Shown: positions 36,785 through 45,549 of the stretch, piece by piece
Position numbering within the stretch: position 1 is the stretch's first letter
How the letters are laid out: every line of letters begins with the position of its first letter
From: an uncultured Opitutales bacterium
GTDB lineage: Bacteria; Verrucomicrobiota; Verrucomicrobiia; Opitutales; Seribacteraceae
Reading direction: 5' to 3'
Assembly: GCA_905478775.1 (NCBI GenBank)
Contig: CAJQKB010000074.1
Span: 1-45,549 of the forward strand
DNA length: 45,549 nt
Position numbers and translations under genes: made by a program
The notes under the pieces: model-generated
What the model was told of the DNA's origin: nothing
The model's input: the letters and a program-made list of their open reading frames with translations, nothing else
Databases searched by the model: none

Positions 36785-39700
36785 ATGGACTCCATTATAT
36801 CGGATAAAAATCCCAAAAGTTTACTCTCTAATATTGCTCTCAATTACGAACCTTCTGAGTTCCCGAGGGAACTCTCAAGGCACTATATATCCGCTAGTGA
36901 TCAAGATATATCCGATATGCTCAAACAGATCGGGGTGGATTGTATTGATGATCTCTTTTCTCACATCCCGGATTTTCTCCAACTAGAAAATATTACTGGG
37001 TTACCTAATGAACTAGAGTACAAGGAAGCAGCCAACGAACTTGCACGAATTTCAGATTCTACGAATTTAAAAACTTCATTTATTGGAGATACCTTGCCGA
37101 ATTGGGGAACCCACCCCATCGTAGATTTTGTCTCAAGCTTACGTCCGTTGAGTACTTCGTACACCCCTTACCAACCAGAAAGAAGTCAAGGTACCTTAGT
37201 TACGCATTGGATTTATCAATGTGCCTTGTCCTCACTAACTGGATTTGAGGCGATCAATACCTCTCTGTATGATAGATCTGCTGCTATTTACGAAGCCATT
37301 ACCTGTGCTTACCGAACGAATCCCCGGGGAGGGAAAATTCTTTTGTCTGATTCGCTTTTTGAAACCGATCTTGAAGTCATTAAAACATTGTCCGAGGAAA
37401 CAGACTTACAATTCCAATTTGTTCCATTTGATTCGCAGACCGGGCTTCTAAAAAAAGAATGGTTAACAAATCTTACCCAAGAAGAAACTAGTGAAATTTC
37501 CGCATTTGTTTTTCCTCAAGTTAACTCACTTGGGTTACTGGAGGATGTTGATTTCCTCAGTGACTTTGCCCAGTCCAATGGAATTAGATCTATTGCCTGT
37601 ATCGACCCGATACTCTTAGGAACAGGGGGCTTAAAACCTCCAACCGAATTCGGAGGGGAAGGAGTCGACTTCATGGTTGGCGAAGCACAACACCTGGCAA
37701 TAGCGCCTAATTTTGGCGGTCCTGGTCTTGGGATATTTGGATGTCGGCATAATGAAAAAAATAAAAGAGACCTTCGATCTACACCTGGTAGGTATATTGG
37801 AAAAGCGAAAGACCTAAACGGAAGAGATTGTTTTGTCATGGTTCTTTCCACACGCGAACAACACATTCGCAAAGAGAAGGCGACATCAAATGTGTGCTCT
37901 AATCAGGCATTTTTGGCTACACTCGCAGGAGCATCACTTTTGGCAAAAGGGGATCATGGACTAGCCGAGTCGATCCAAAAAGCAAGGTCCGCACACAATA
38001 GGATTCAGAGCATATTGGATCAACTGGACGGCATATCTCTTGCATTCCCCAACTCAACAAGCTTCAATGATCTTCTTCTACAAATTGACCGATCTGTGGA
38101 TGAACTACAGAAAAAAGCTTCTGCTAAAAACCTTCAAATTGGAGTTGATGTCTCCAATCGCATGCGCACAGAAGAAAATCACCATCTTCTTAAAATCTCA
38201 TTCTCGGATCTCCATGAAGATGATTCAGTCGAGGAATTAATTACATTTTTACACGAAGAATTTCCTGAAAGTTCAGGCAAAGTACTAATCAACACCAATA
38301 ATGAAATTCCCCCAAAGTATCTAAGGGAAGGAAAGGCAGAAATGCCCAGTTTCTCCTACGATGAATTAACATTATATTACAAAAAACTAGCTAGTCTAAA
38401 TGTGAGTCCAGACGATGGTTGCTACCCACTCGGGTCTTGCACGATGAAATATAATCCAATGCTTAATGATTGGGCAGCTGCTCTTCCGGGATTCTCACAG
38501 ACCCACCCACAAGCACCGGAAAGTGATGTTCAAGGACCTCTTCAAATTTTATTTGAAATTCAGGAATGGTTTACAAAAATTACCGGGCTTCCAGGAGTTA
38601 CTACCCAACCAGTTGCTGGCGCACAGGGAGAACTTGTCGGCTTAAAACTCTTCCAAGCCTACCATCGTTCCCGAAAAGATTATAATCGAAATGTCATCTT
38701 TATCCCTCGTTCCGCACACGGAACGAACTTTGCCACAGCAGCAATGGCAGGATTCACTGGTACTGATGGAATTGTGTACCTTCAGGCATCTCCAAATGGA
38801 ACCATCGATATAGATGATTTCAATGAAAAGATTCTAACATTTGGTGATCGTCTTTGCGGGGTAATGATTACCAACCCAAACACCTCGGGCATATTAGAAG
38901 AACAATTCCATTTGATTGCCGAAGCAGTTCACCAAGTTGGCGGTCTTGTCTATATGGACGGAGCAAATATGAACGCAGTTGCCGGTTTGATAGATTTAGG
39001 AAAGCTAGGTGTAGATGCGGTTCATAATAACCTGCACAAGACTTGGACCATACCACATGGAGGCGGTGGGCCAGGAGATGCAATTGTTGCGGTCTCAGAA
39101 AAGTTAATCGATTTCCTTCCTGGACGGCAGATTTTAAAAAATTCTGATGGCTCTTTTTATTCTCGTACGCCCCCTCAATCAATCGGTTCTTTTCACCGCA
39201 ACTGGGGGAATTTCGGACATAAAGTACGGGCCTACGCCTACCTCCTTCGACTGGGAAATCAAGGTGTACCTCGAATGTCCTCAATGGCTGTGCTTTCGGC
39301 ACGTTACCTTTACGAAAAATTAAAAAATTACTTTCCTACCCTACCTGGTGAAAAGGTTAGCGCTCCGCGCATGCACGAGTTTATCCTCACATTAAGCGAT
39401 GAAGATTTCTTATGTTTAGAAGGTGTTGGTATTCCTAAAAGCAAAGCGATACCACAAGTCGGTAAACTTTTTCTTGATTTCGGTTTCCATGCACCCACAG
39501 TAGCCTTTCCTGAAGTGTTTGGCTTAATGATAGAACCAACAGAAAGCTACACAAAAGCGGAACTAGACAGGTTCATAGATGCGGTGATCGCAATCAAAGA
39601 ATTAATATCCGAATGCCCAGAAGCAATTAAAACTGCTCCCCATTTTACTCCGATTGATCGGGTTGATGAAGTCGGTGCAAATCGAAATTTAATACTTCAG

Positions 39701-39811
39701 GAAAAACTGGAGCATTTACCGTCTCTCCATCTAAACCGGATTGAACCCAGCACATTAAATGCTTTAGAAATTTCGGAGATCAAAAAGCGTATTATTGATT
39801 CTACTTTGTGA
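36785..39811 (+). CDS. gcvP: Glycine decarboxylase P-protein, GcvPA-GcvPB-type fusion
   Basis: This PLP enzyme decarboxylates glycine and loads the aminomethyl group on the H-protein lipoyl arm. The 1008-residue chain has an N-terminal half (about 30-490) like GcvPA, with Y-T-P-Y-Q-P-E-R-S-Q-G at 126-136. Its C-terminal half (about 505-985) is like GcvPB: G-C-Y-P-L-G-S-C-T-M-K-Y-N-P at 545-558, S-A-H-G-T-N, D-G-A-N-M-N and the PLP lysine at 752 in N-L-H-K-T-W, followed by P-H-G-G-G-G-P-G. The sequence style is closer to the two-subunit enzyme of Firmicutes than to the E. coli single chain, so it may be an independent fusion. gcvT and gcvH are not in the window. No Shine-Dalgarno precedes the ATG. 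Confidence 0.9.
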   Translation: MDSIISDKNPKSLLSNIALNYEPSEFPRELSRHYISASDQDISDMLKQIGVDCIDDLFSHIPDFLQLENITGLPNELEYKEAANELARISDSTNLKTSFIGDTLPNWGTHPIVDFVSSLRPLSTSYTPYQPERSQGTLVTHWIYQCALSSLTGFEAINTSLYDRSAAIYEAITCAYRTNPRGGKILLSDSLFETDLEVIKTLSEETDLQFQFVPFDSQTGLLKKEWLTNLTQEETSEISAFVFPQVNSLGLLEDVDFLSDFAQSNGIRSIACIDPILLGTGGLKPPTEFGGEGVDFMVGEAQHLAIAPNFGGPGLGIFGCRHNEKNKRDLRSTPGRYIGKAKDLNGRDCFVMVLSTREQHIRKEKATSNVCSNQAFLATLAGASLLAKGDHGLAESIQKARSAHNRIQSILDQLDGISLAFPNSTSFNDLLLQIDRSVDELQKKASAKNLQIGVDVSNRMRTEENHHLLKISFSDLHEDDSVEELITFLHEEFPESSGKVLINTNNEIPPKYLREGKAEMPSFSYDELTLYYKKLASLNVSPDDGCYPLGSCTMKYNPMLNDWAAALPGFSQTHPQAPESDVQGPLQILFEIQEWFTKITGLPGVTTQPVAGAQGELVGLKLFQAYHRSRKDYNRNVIFIPRSAHGTNFATAAMAGFTGTDGIVYLQASPNGTIDIDDFNEKILTFGDRLCGVMITNPNTSGILEEQFHLIAEAVHQVGGLVYMDGANMNAVAGLIDLGKLGVDAVHNNLHKTWTIPHGGGGPGDAIVAVSEKLIDFLPGRQILKNSDGSFYSRTPPQSIGSFHRNWGNFGHKVRAYAYLLRLGNQGVPRMSSMAVLSARYLYEKLKNYFPTLPGEKVSAPRMHEFILTLSDEDFLCLEGVGIPKSKAIPQVGKLFLDFGFHAPTVAFPEVFGLMIEPTESYTKAELDRFIDAVIAIKELISECPEAIKTAPHFTPIDRVDEVGANRNLILQEKLEHLPSLHLNRIEPSTLNALEISEIKKRIIDSTL

Positions 39812-39857
39812 TGCGGATTGATTTGACGAATTCACAATAATTTACATCCTCTAATTC

Positions 39858-40106
39858 ATGCCTGATGAAAAGGAAGAACAACCCCTCGTTTCTAAAAAAG
39901 GAATAGTAATCGATTTATTACTTTCTTTTTGTTTTTTTATTTTCATGGGAGCGTATGTATTACCTCCACATGTCCCATCGGATGATTCTTTTGTAGTTAA
40001 CATCGTTGCTTTCATGACATCATTTTGTATGACAGGAGTATTCTGGATGGCCGCGAATATGTTTCGTGTAACTTTGGTTGATTTCCAAAGAAGTAAAAAA
40101 AATTAG
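39858..40106 (+). CDS. Small two-helix membrane protein
   Basis: This 82-residue protein has a short acidic N-terminus, a Lys pair, and two hydrophobic helices (about 16-37 and 44-68) joined by a short Pro/Asp loop, ending in basic residues. I do not recognise a family. It follows gcvP by 46 bases on the same strand and converges on hflX with 11 bases between stops. Codon use looks normal, and the coding call rests on the clear double-helix pattern and fit between neighbours. Confidence 0.6.
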   Translation: MPDEKEEQPLVSKKGIVIDLLLSFCFFIFMGAYVLPPHVPSDDSFVVNIVAFMTSFCMTGVFWMAANMFRVTLVDFQRSKKN

Positions 40107-40117
40107 TCGACCTATGT

Positions 40118-41392
40118 CTAAGTTAGGAAACCCTCTAACAAGCTGACTAGTTTACCCCTTGGGGTAGCTTCTATATTGGTTCCGCAATCTGTAACTTCTT
40201 CCGTACTTATACAACCCTGTTCGCGTAGCTTTGCCACCAGATCATACCGTTGATGAGGGATGGAATATTTTGTACTGACAACTGATTTGTTTAATCGTTC
40301 CTCGATAATCTGCAAAAGTTCCTCGATTCCTTCACCAGTTTTACAACTCACGAAAATACAATCGGGTGTAAGCGCTTTTGCTTTTAACCGAGTCATCACT
40401 TGATCGCCCTGATCTATTTTATTATACACGGTAAGAATTTCTTTATCTTCAGCACCTAGTTCTTCCAACACCTCATTTGTGGTATTTAAATGTTCCTCAA
40501 ACTCTGAGCATGAAAAATCAATCACATGAAGAAGCAAATTGGCAACCAATGCTTCTTCCAGGGTAGCTTTAAATGCGTCAATTAACCGATGGGGTAGTTT
40601 TCGAATAAAACCAACAGTATCTGTTAAAACAATTGTCCTACCTCCGGGCAACTTAACCTTTCTGCTCGTAGGGTCTAATGTTGCAAATAATTTGTCCACT
40701 GAAAGGACGCTTGAACCTGTAATACGGTTTAAGAGTGTTGATTTCCCTGCATTGGTATACCCCACGATCGCAAGAGTGGCTAACGGGATTCGCTGCCTTT
40801 TCTTTCGACTCGTATTCCTACGACCGGATACTTGAATAATTTCTTTCTTGGTTGAAGCTATTTTGTCTCTCAACATTCTTTGATCTAACTCAATCTGAGC
40901 CTCACCGTCTCCTCTTTGTGTAACTCCCCCACCCCGTTGCCTGTCTAAGTGAGTCCACGCTCTACGCAAACGGGGCAAGGAGTACTCAAGGCGAGCAAGG
41001 CGAACTTGTAATACAGCTTCTTTGGTTTGTGCTCGATCCGCGAATACATCCAATATGACCTCATGGCGATCGATCACGAGTACTTTGGTTAATTCCTCCC
41101 AGTTTCTTTGCTGGCCTGGCGTAATTTCATTATCGAAAATAATAACATCACACCTCAAGGCTTTTACCTGTTCATCAATTTCCTGGCACTTTCCTTTTCC
41201 TAAAATATGTCCAGGATATGTTTTTCGTGTCCTTACAATGGACTGTGCGACTACTGAGATCGAAAGATTTTCAACTAACTCCGATAATTCCCCTAATAAG
41301 GAGGCTGCCGACCCCTCTTCCTCTTTCCGGGTAATAACAGAAACTAAAAAAGCACGTTCTACCTTCCTTGGTTTCTCTTTGACTTCAAACAT
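40118..41392 (-). CDS. hflX: Ribosome-dissociating GTPase HflX
   Basis: This 424-residue GTPase splits stalled 70S ribosomes. The N-terminal HflX domain (about 10-190) contains the G-G-G-V-T-Q-R-G-D-G-E segment. The G domain has G1 G-Y-T-N-A-G-K-S-T (211-219), G3 D-T-V-G-F and G4 Y-N-K-I-D. The C-terminal part is normal. It starts 87 bases after the ppdK stop, behind a strong terminator, so it has its own promoter. Confidence 0.95.
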   Translation of the reverse strand: MFEVKEKPRKVERAFLVSVITRKEEEGSAASLLGELSELVENLSISVVAQSIVRTRKTYPGHILGKGKCQEIDEQVKALRCDVIIFDNEITPGQQRNWEELTKVLVIDRHEVILDVFADRAQTKEAVLQVRLARLEYSLPRLRRAWTHLDRQRGGGVTQRGDGEAQIELDQRMLRDKIASTKKEIIQVSGRRNTSRKKRQRIPLATLAIVGYTNAGKSTLLNRITGSSVLSVDKLFATLDPTSRKVKLPGGRTIVLTDTVGFIRKLPHRLIDAFKATLEEALVANLLLHVIDFSCSEFEEHLNTTNEVLEELGAEDKEILTVYNKIDQGDQVMTRLKAKALTPDCIFVSCKTGEGIEELLQIIEERLNKSVVSTKYSIPHQRYDLVAKLREQGCISTEEVTDCGTNIEATPRGKLVSLLEGFLT

Positions 41393-41420
41393 GCAAAGTG
41401 TGAATGCAGTTTACCTCAAC

Positions 41421-41452
41421 AAAAAGGGACCGAGCATTTGCTCGATCCCTTT
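41421..41452 (-). terminator. Rho-independent terminator after ppdK
   Basis: On the minus strand a hairpin with arms AAAGGGA-x-CGAGC and GCTCG-x-TCCCTTT (one mismatch, four-base loop) is followed by a T-rich run (TTTTTGTT). It lies 27 bases beyond the ppdK stop and 28 bases before the hflX start, so it should end ppdK transcripts. Confidence 0.85.
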
Positions 41453-41479
41453 ACAGAAGATTTATTCAAAAGAAATAAA

Positions 41480-44269
41480 TTAAGAAACTGCTGCCTGAGC
41501 TGCAGCTAGCCTCGCCGTTGGGACTCGAAATGGAGAACAACTCACATAGTTCAATCCAATCTTGTGGCAGAATTCCACACTTTTCGGATCTCCTCCGTGT
41601 TCACCACAAATACCGAGTTTAATACCACGACGAGAGGACTTGCCTTTCTTTACTGCAATTTCCATTAGTTGGCCCACTCCACTTTGATCAACACTCGCAA
41701 ATGGATTCGCATCCAAGATGTCTAATTCAGTATAATTAGGAAGGAAACTCCCGGAATCATCACGGCTCATTCCCATTGTGGTTTGAGTTAAATCATTAGT
41801 TCCAAAACTAAAGAATTGTGCAGTCTTGGCAATTTCGTCTGCAACTAGTGCTGCTCTTGGAATTTCAATCATTGTACCCACTAAGTATTTTACTTTCACT
41901 CCCTTTGCTTCAAATACCTTTTTGGCAGTTGCATGAATAACCTCAACCTGAAGTTCAAGTTCTCGGGGGAAGCCAACGAGGGGAACCATTAACTCAGGGT
42001 TCACTTCAATTCCGCTCTTTTGTGCGAGAATAGCTGCCTCAAAAATCGCTTGGGCCTGCATCTCAGTTACTTCAGGGTAAGAAATGCCAAGACGGCAACC
42101 TCGATGACCAAGCATCGGATTAAATTCGTGTAAGTCTTCTACCCGCTTTTTAATTGATGCAAGAGACACTCCCAGCTTTTTTGCCAAATCTCTTTGTGCT
42201 GACTGATCGTGAGGTAAAAATTCATGCAAAGGAGGATCCAAGAGCCTAATAGTGGCTGGTTTTCCTTCGAGTGCTTTAAAAATACCGTGGAAGTCACGCC
42301 TTTGGTAAGGAAGTAATTTTTTAAGTGCTTTTCTGCGAATCGGTTCATCATCCGCAAGGATCATTTCGCGCATCGCATCTATACGGTTTCCTTCGAAGAA
42401 CATATGCTCGGTACGGCATAGACCAATTCCAGTTGCACCAAACGCAACTGCGTTTGCAACTTGTGTAGGGGAGTCCGCATTTGTACGAACAGTCATTCGA
42501 GTAGCTTGCTCACACCACTTCATCAGTTGGGAAAAGTTTTGGTATGCCCGGCTCTTCTTGGGGTCTAATTTTTTCTCAATGAGAACTTGAATAATTTCAG
42601 AAGGTGCAGTCTTGAGTTCTCCCGCAAAAACTTCTCCGGTCGTACCATTGATTGACATGTAATCTCCCTCTTTGAAAGTTTTACCGGCAACTTTTACTGT
42701 TCGAGTCTTGTAATCCACATCAAGATCAGCTGCTCCGCATACACAAACCTTACCCATTTGACGAGCGACCAAAGCTGCATGAGAAGAAACTCCTCCCCGT
42801 GCAGTTAGAATTCCTTCCGCAGCAATCATGCCCCGTAAATCTTCAGGTGAAGTTTCTTGGCGGACAAGTAGAACAGTACCTTTCTTCGCTGCTTCAACTG
42901 CTCTTTCTGCATTTAAGCAAATTTTACCAGATGCGGCACCAGGACCAGCAGGAAGACCTTTGCATAAACGAGCGGCGGCCTTTTGCGCAGCCTGATCAAA
43001 TACTGGCGCAAGAACTTGGTCAAGCTGATCGGCAGGAACACGCTTGATAGCAGTTTTCCAATCAATTAAACGCTCTTTTACCATCTCGGTTGCAATACGA
43101 ACTGCGGCAAGGCCGGTTCGTTTACCGTTTCGAGTTTGAAGCATATACAACTTCTCATTCTCGATAGTAAACTCGAAGTCTTGCATATCCTTAAAATGTT
43201 TTTCTAATTTTTTCTGAACCAGGACGAGTTCTTTAAAAGGTTTTGGAAGTACCTTCTGAAGTTTTGCGACTGGTTGAGGTGTTCGAACTCCTGCCACAAC
43301 ATCCTCACCCTGAGCATCGGTAAGAAACTCTCCATAAAGGACTTTTTCTCCGGATGCAGGATCTCGTGTAAATCCCACTCCAGATCCAGACTTCTTTCCT
43401 GTGTTTCCAAAAACCATCGCCTGTACATTTACCGCAGTTCCCCACTCGGCAGGAATTCCGTATTTACGACGGTAAACTGAAGCGCGATCGTTCATCCAGG
43501 AACTAAACACAGCACCTATAGAACCTTCCAATTGCTCCCATGGACAGGTTGGGAAATCGGATCCAGTCCTTTTCTTCACCAAGTTCTTAAAGCGAGAAAC
43601 CAATTCCTTCATTTGCACGGCTGAAATACGGGAATCATCCACCTCACCTTTCGCTTTGGGGAAAATTTCTTTCTTAAAATCTTCGATGATCGCTTCGAAT
43701 GGATCATGGTCTTCACTTGGAAGTTTTTGTACACCCATCACCACATCTCCGTACATTTGAATAAATCTACGATAGCAATCCCATGCAAATCGGGGGTTAC
43801 CGGAAGCTGCTGAAAGTGCTTCGACTGTTTCATCGTTAAGGCCTAGGTTTAAGATGGTATCCATCATACCCGGCATAGAGTCTCTCGCACCGGATCGTAC
43901 AGAAAGAAGGAGAGGCTTTTTTAAATCGCCTAATTTTTGGCCAAGCTGTTTTTCCATTATCGCGACCGATGATCTCATTTGATCATCTAAAACTTTTGGA
44001 TAGCTTTTCTTGTTTTTATAAAAATAAGTACATACCTCGGTTGAAATTGTGAAGCCAGGAGGAACTGGAAGGCCAATCTTTGCCATCTCGGCTAAGTTTG
44101 CACCTTTTCCGCCCAAAAGTTCGCGCTGCGTGGCATCGCCATCGGTCTTTTTGCCAAAGTCATACACATACTTGTGGCTTTTTGCTTTTGCAGTTTTCGC
44201 CTTCACTGAGGAAGACGCTTTTGCGGATGATTTCGATTTAACGGGTTTTGACTTCTTTTTTTGGGCCAT
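41480..44269 (-). CDS. ppdK: Pyruvate, phosphate dikinase with basic N-terminal tail
   Basis: It interconverts pyruvate + ATP + Pi and PEP + AMP + PPi. The family's usual start (K-Y-V-Y-D-F-G, then [10 protein letters not shown]) begins only at residue 33. The first 32 residues are Lys/Ser/Ala-rich with K-A-K repeats, like a histone H1 or AlgP tail, and no later ATG gives a complete enzyme. The ATP-grasp part, the phosphohistidine His497 in G-G-V-S-S-H-A-A and the C-terminal PEP-binding barrel with C-G-E-H-G-G-D are intact. The 929-residue length is slightly above the usual ~880. It has a divergent promoter region shared with tatC and a terminator behind it. PPi from this enzyme could feed HppA. 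Confidence 0.95.
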   Translation of the reverse strand: MAQKKKSKPVKSKSSAKASSSVKAKTAKAKSHKYVYDFGKKTDGDATQRELLGGKGANLAEMAKIGLPVPPGFTISTEVCTYFYKNKKSYPKVLDDQMRSSVAIMEKQLGQKLGDLKKPLLLSVRSGARDSMPGMMDTILNLGLNDETVEALSAASGNPRFAWDCYRRFIQMYGDVVMGVQKLPSEDHDPFEAIIEDFKKEIFPKAKGEVDDSRISAVQMKELVSRFKNLVKKRTGSDFPTCPWEQLEGSIGAVFSSWMNDRASVYRRKYGIPAEWGTAVNVQAMVFGNTGKKSGSGVGFTRDPASGEKVLYGEFLTDAQGEDVVAGVRTPQPVAKLQKVLPKPFKELVLVQKKLEKHFKDMQDFEFTIENEKLYMLQTRNGKRTGLAAVRIATEMVKERLIDWKTAIKRVPADQLDQVLAPVFDQAAQKAAARLCKGLPAGPGAASGKICLNAERAVEAAKKGTVLLVRQETSPEDLRGMIAAEGILTARGGVSSHAALVARQMGKVCVCGAADLDVDYKTRTVKVAGKTFKEGDYMSINGTTGEVFAGELKTAPSEIIQVLIEKKLDPKKSRAYQNFSQLMKWCEQATRMTVRTNADSPTQVANAVAFGATGIGLCRTEHMFFEGNRIDAMREMILADDEPIRRKALKKLLPYQRRDFHGIFKALEGKPATIRLLDPPLHEFLPHDQSAQRDLAKKLGVSLASIKKRVEDLHEFNPMLGHRGCRLGISYPEVTEMQAQAIFEAAILAQKSGIEVNPELMVPLVGFPRELELQVEVIHATAKKVFEAKGVKVKYLVGTMIEIPRAALVADEIAKTAQFFSFGTNDLTQTTMGMSRDDSGSFLPNYTELDILDANPFASVDQSGVGQLMEIAVKKGKSSRRGIKLGICGEHGGDPKSVEFCHKIGLNYVSCSPFRVPTARLAAAQAAVS

Positions 44270-44360
44270 TTGTATGAAGGTTTGGTTAGCATCTGAGATA
44301 ATTTAACAACTTGAAGTTCAATTCAAATTACTTGTGAGTTGATAAAATTTTGGAGAGTGT

Positions 44361-44389
44361 TTTATCATATTTTTTTTTCTCTTTGTCAA
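44361..44389 (-). promoter_or_regulatory. Candidate sigma-70-type promoter for ppdK
   Basis: On the minus strand a perfect TTGACA (44384-44389) is followed after 17 bases by GATAAA (44361-44366), which matches the -10 consensus at four of six positions but lacks the first and last T. The ppdK ATG is about 90 bases downstream. The spacer is an A-tract. Position and -35 quality support it; the -10 is weak. Confidence 0.4.
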
Positions 44390-44515
44390 TGGATGACTTT
44401 TCTTGCATCTCAAACTATCCGAAGTACTCGCTTTACAATGGACTAGAAAAAAATTAATGGCATTATAAATTAACACAATTTCTTATTTATTTAATTCCTT
44501 TTTTTGTACCCCACG

Positions 44516-45549
44516 ATGAGTAATCATTCCAACAAACCCAAAACATTTGGTGACCGATTTAAAGAAGAAGGTCTAACTGGAATTTTAAAGGGTAAAAAGA
44601 AAGACAGTAAGGGAAAACCGGATGAGATGCACTTCCTTGAACACCTAGAAGAACTGAGGTGGGTTATTTTTAAAGCGGTGATTGCTTTTCTATTTGGTTG
44701 TGTAGGGGTTGCAATTTTCATGCAGGATTCCGTTAAATTACTCCAAATGCCCCTGATAAGTGCTGTAGAAGATTTTGGTGTAATTGATATCGATCTTCAA
44801 ACCATAGGTCTTGAGGAGTATATCGATCCATTAAATAAAAAAGAAGTTGATCTCGGTATGCTCAGGAATGCCCGAGAAAATTCTTTAATACAATGGGGAA
44901 TTGATAATCCTCATCACAGAACAAGAATACTGACACACTTTTCAAATGGACAAAATCGGAATTTGCTTCAAGTCATTCGTTCCTACTCTCCAATTTTCAT
45001 TGCTATGAAAATTTGTTTCCTCGGTGGAATCGGTATTTCACTGCCCCTTATTCTCTACTTCGTTGGTTCATTTGTAGTGCCCGGATTAACCAAAGAGGAA
45101 AAACATGTATTTTTCCCTGGATGCGTAGCAGCCACGTTTCTTTTTATTGCCGGGGCATCAATGACTTACTTTTTTATTCTTCCCTACTCGTTGGCCTTTA
45201 CCATTGAATTCTCCTTTAATGTTCTCGGCCTTGATGTCTACAGGCCTGAGGCAGGGAATTACTACAGTACGATCATCTGGATGACCTTTGCTGTTGGCAT
45301 TGCATTCCAGTTTCCACTCGTGCTTATTTTGCTGATTAAAATTGGCATTTTAAATGTCACAAAATTAAGGCAAAACAGGAGGTTGGTACTGGTCATCTTG
45401 ATGATTTCAGCTGCTTTGATTACTCCCGGAGGAGATCCAGTGAGCCTTTGTATTTTAACGATTCCATTATACATTCTATACGAATTAGCGATTATTACAG
45501 GTTCGATAATTGAAGTTAGAAAAAAAAGAAAGGAGTGGATTGAATGGGA
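44516..45549 (+). CDS. tatC: Sec-independent translocase TatC, 3' truncated by window end
   Basis: The frame from ATG 44516 stays open to the last base (344 codons seen), so the C-terminus is missing, though little can remain. The family motif F-L-E-H-L-E-E-L-R lies at 40-48, then helix 1, the S-P-I-F-I-A-M-K segment before helix 2 (about 158-165), F-Q-F-P near 264 and I-T-P-G-G-D-P near 302. Two features are unusual: a basic N-terminal extension of about 38 residues, and a first periplasmic loop of about 75-85 residues (roughly 72-155) instead of the ~25-35 usual in E. coli-like TatC. TatC binds twin-arginine leaders, and the Rieske protein of this window is a likely client. Confidence 0.92.
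   Translation, partial: MSNHSNKPKTFGDRFKEEGLTGILKGKKKDSKGKPDEMHFLEHLEELRWVIFKAVIAFLFGCVGVAIFMQDSVKLLQMPLISAVEDFGVIDIDLQTIGLEEYIDPLNKKEVDLGMLRNARENSLIQWGIDNPHHRTRILTHFSNGQNRNLLQVIRSYSPIFIAMKICFLGGIGISLPLILYFVGSFVVPGLTKEEKHVFFPGCVAATFLFIAGASMTYFFILPYSLAFTIEFSFNVLGLDVYRPEAGNYYSTIIWMTFAVGIAFQFPLVLILLIKIGILNVTKLRQNRRLVLVILMISAALITPGGDPVSLCILTIPLYILYELAIITGSIIEVRKKRKEWIEW

Noticed and set aside
44220-44269. Chloroplast-like transit peptide on PPDK
   Set aside because: The tail is basic, but the genomic context is clearly bacterial and compact; a targeting role has no support.

Overview
The window reads as a compact chromosomal segment from a moderately AT-rich, Gram-negative, probably marine bacterium of the PVC group, most likely Verrucomicrobiota (Opitutae-like). 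This is inference from gene content: an rpmF-plsX-fabH-bamD-lptE outer-membrane/lipid cluster, secreted proteins with SHD1, GYF_2 and MORN modules, a cytochrome b fused to a di-haem cytochrome c, a Bacillus/Bacteroidetes-type three-subunit succinate dehydrogenase, a K+-dependent membrane pyrophosphatase and a PPDK. No phage, transposon, integrase or CRISPR array was seen. Most of the window is core metabolism and envelope biology.

Layout. 1-470: the 3' end of a prenyltransferase/squalene-cyclase-like toroid protein. 475-7260 (minus): a six-gene directon, sdhC-sdhA-sdhB-argH, then a secreted SHD1-LIM-DA1-like zinc peptidase overlapping an L-fuconolactonase-type amidohydrolase. 7479-12100 (plus): pyrG, then a tightly overlapping trio of a second amidohydrolase, an ABC ATPase lacking its switch histidine, and an FtsX/MacB-like permease. 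12146-16726 (minus): a large unknown lipoprotein and clpB. 16921-17574 (plus): nth. 17571-23249 (minus): two adjacent GYF_2 membrane proteins, a cytochrome bc module (Rieske plus cytochrome b-c fusion), and a lipoprotein with MORN_2-like repeats and a Pro-rich LPPLPG tail. 23384-25570 (plus): hppA. 25567-30132 (minus): rpe, lptE, a bamD-like gene, fabH, plsX and rpmF. 30193-31164 (minus): uppP. 31249-35096 (plus): trpD, glmM and a TPR gene. 35103-35190 (minus): tRNA-Ser(CGA). 35319-36434 (plus): a MORN lipoprotein. 36785-39811 (plus): a GcvPA-GcvPB-type fused glycine decarboxylase. 39858-40106: a small membrane protein. 40118-44269 (minus): hflX and ppdK. 44516-end (plus): tatC, cut by the window edge.

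How the genes work together. SdhCAB feeds electrons into the menaquinone or quinone pool, and the Rieske/cytochrome b-c module can oxidise it. The Rieske protein has a twin-arginine leader and TatC is in the same window. HppA and PPDK both use pyrophosphate-level energy. RpmF, PlsX, FabH, the BamD-like protein, LptE, UppP and GlmM together supply phospholipid, peptidoglycan and outer-membrane assembly. The most unusual items are the secreted eukaryote-like LIM/DA1 peptidase, the paired GYF_2 membrane proteins, the Pro-rich repeat lipoprotein, the histone-tail-like extension on PPDK, the ABC pair with an altered ATPase, and the TatC with a long insertion in its first periplasmic loop. Genes are packed tightly, with 4-bp start/stop overlaps and shared convergent stop codons, and recognisable Shine-Dalgarno sequences are scarce.
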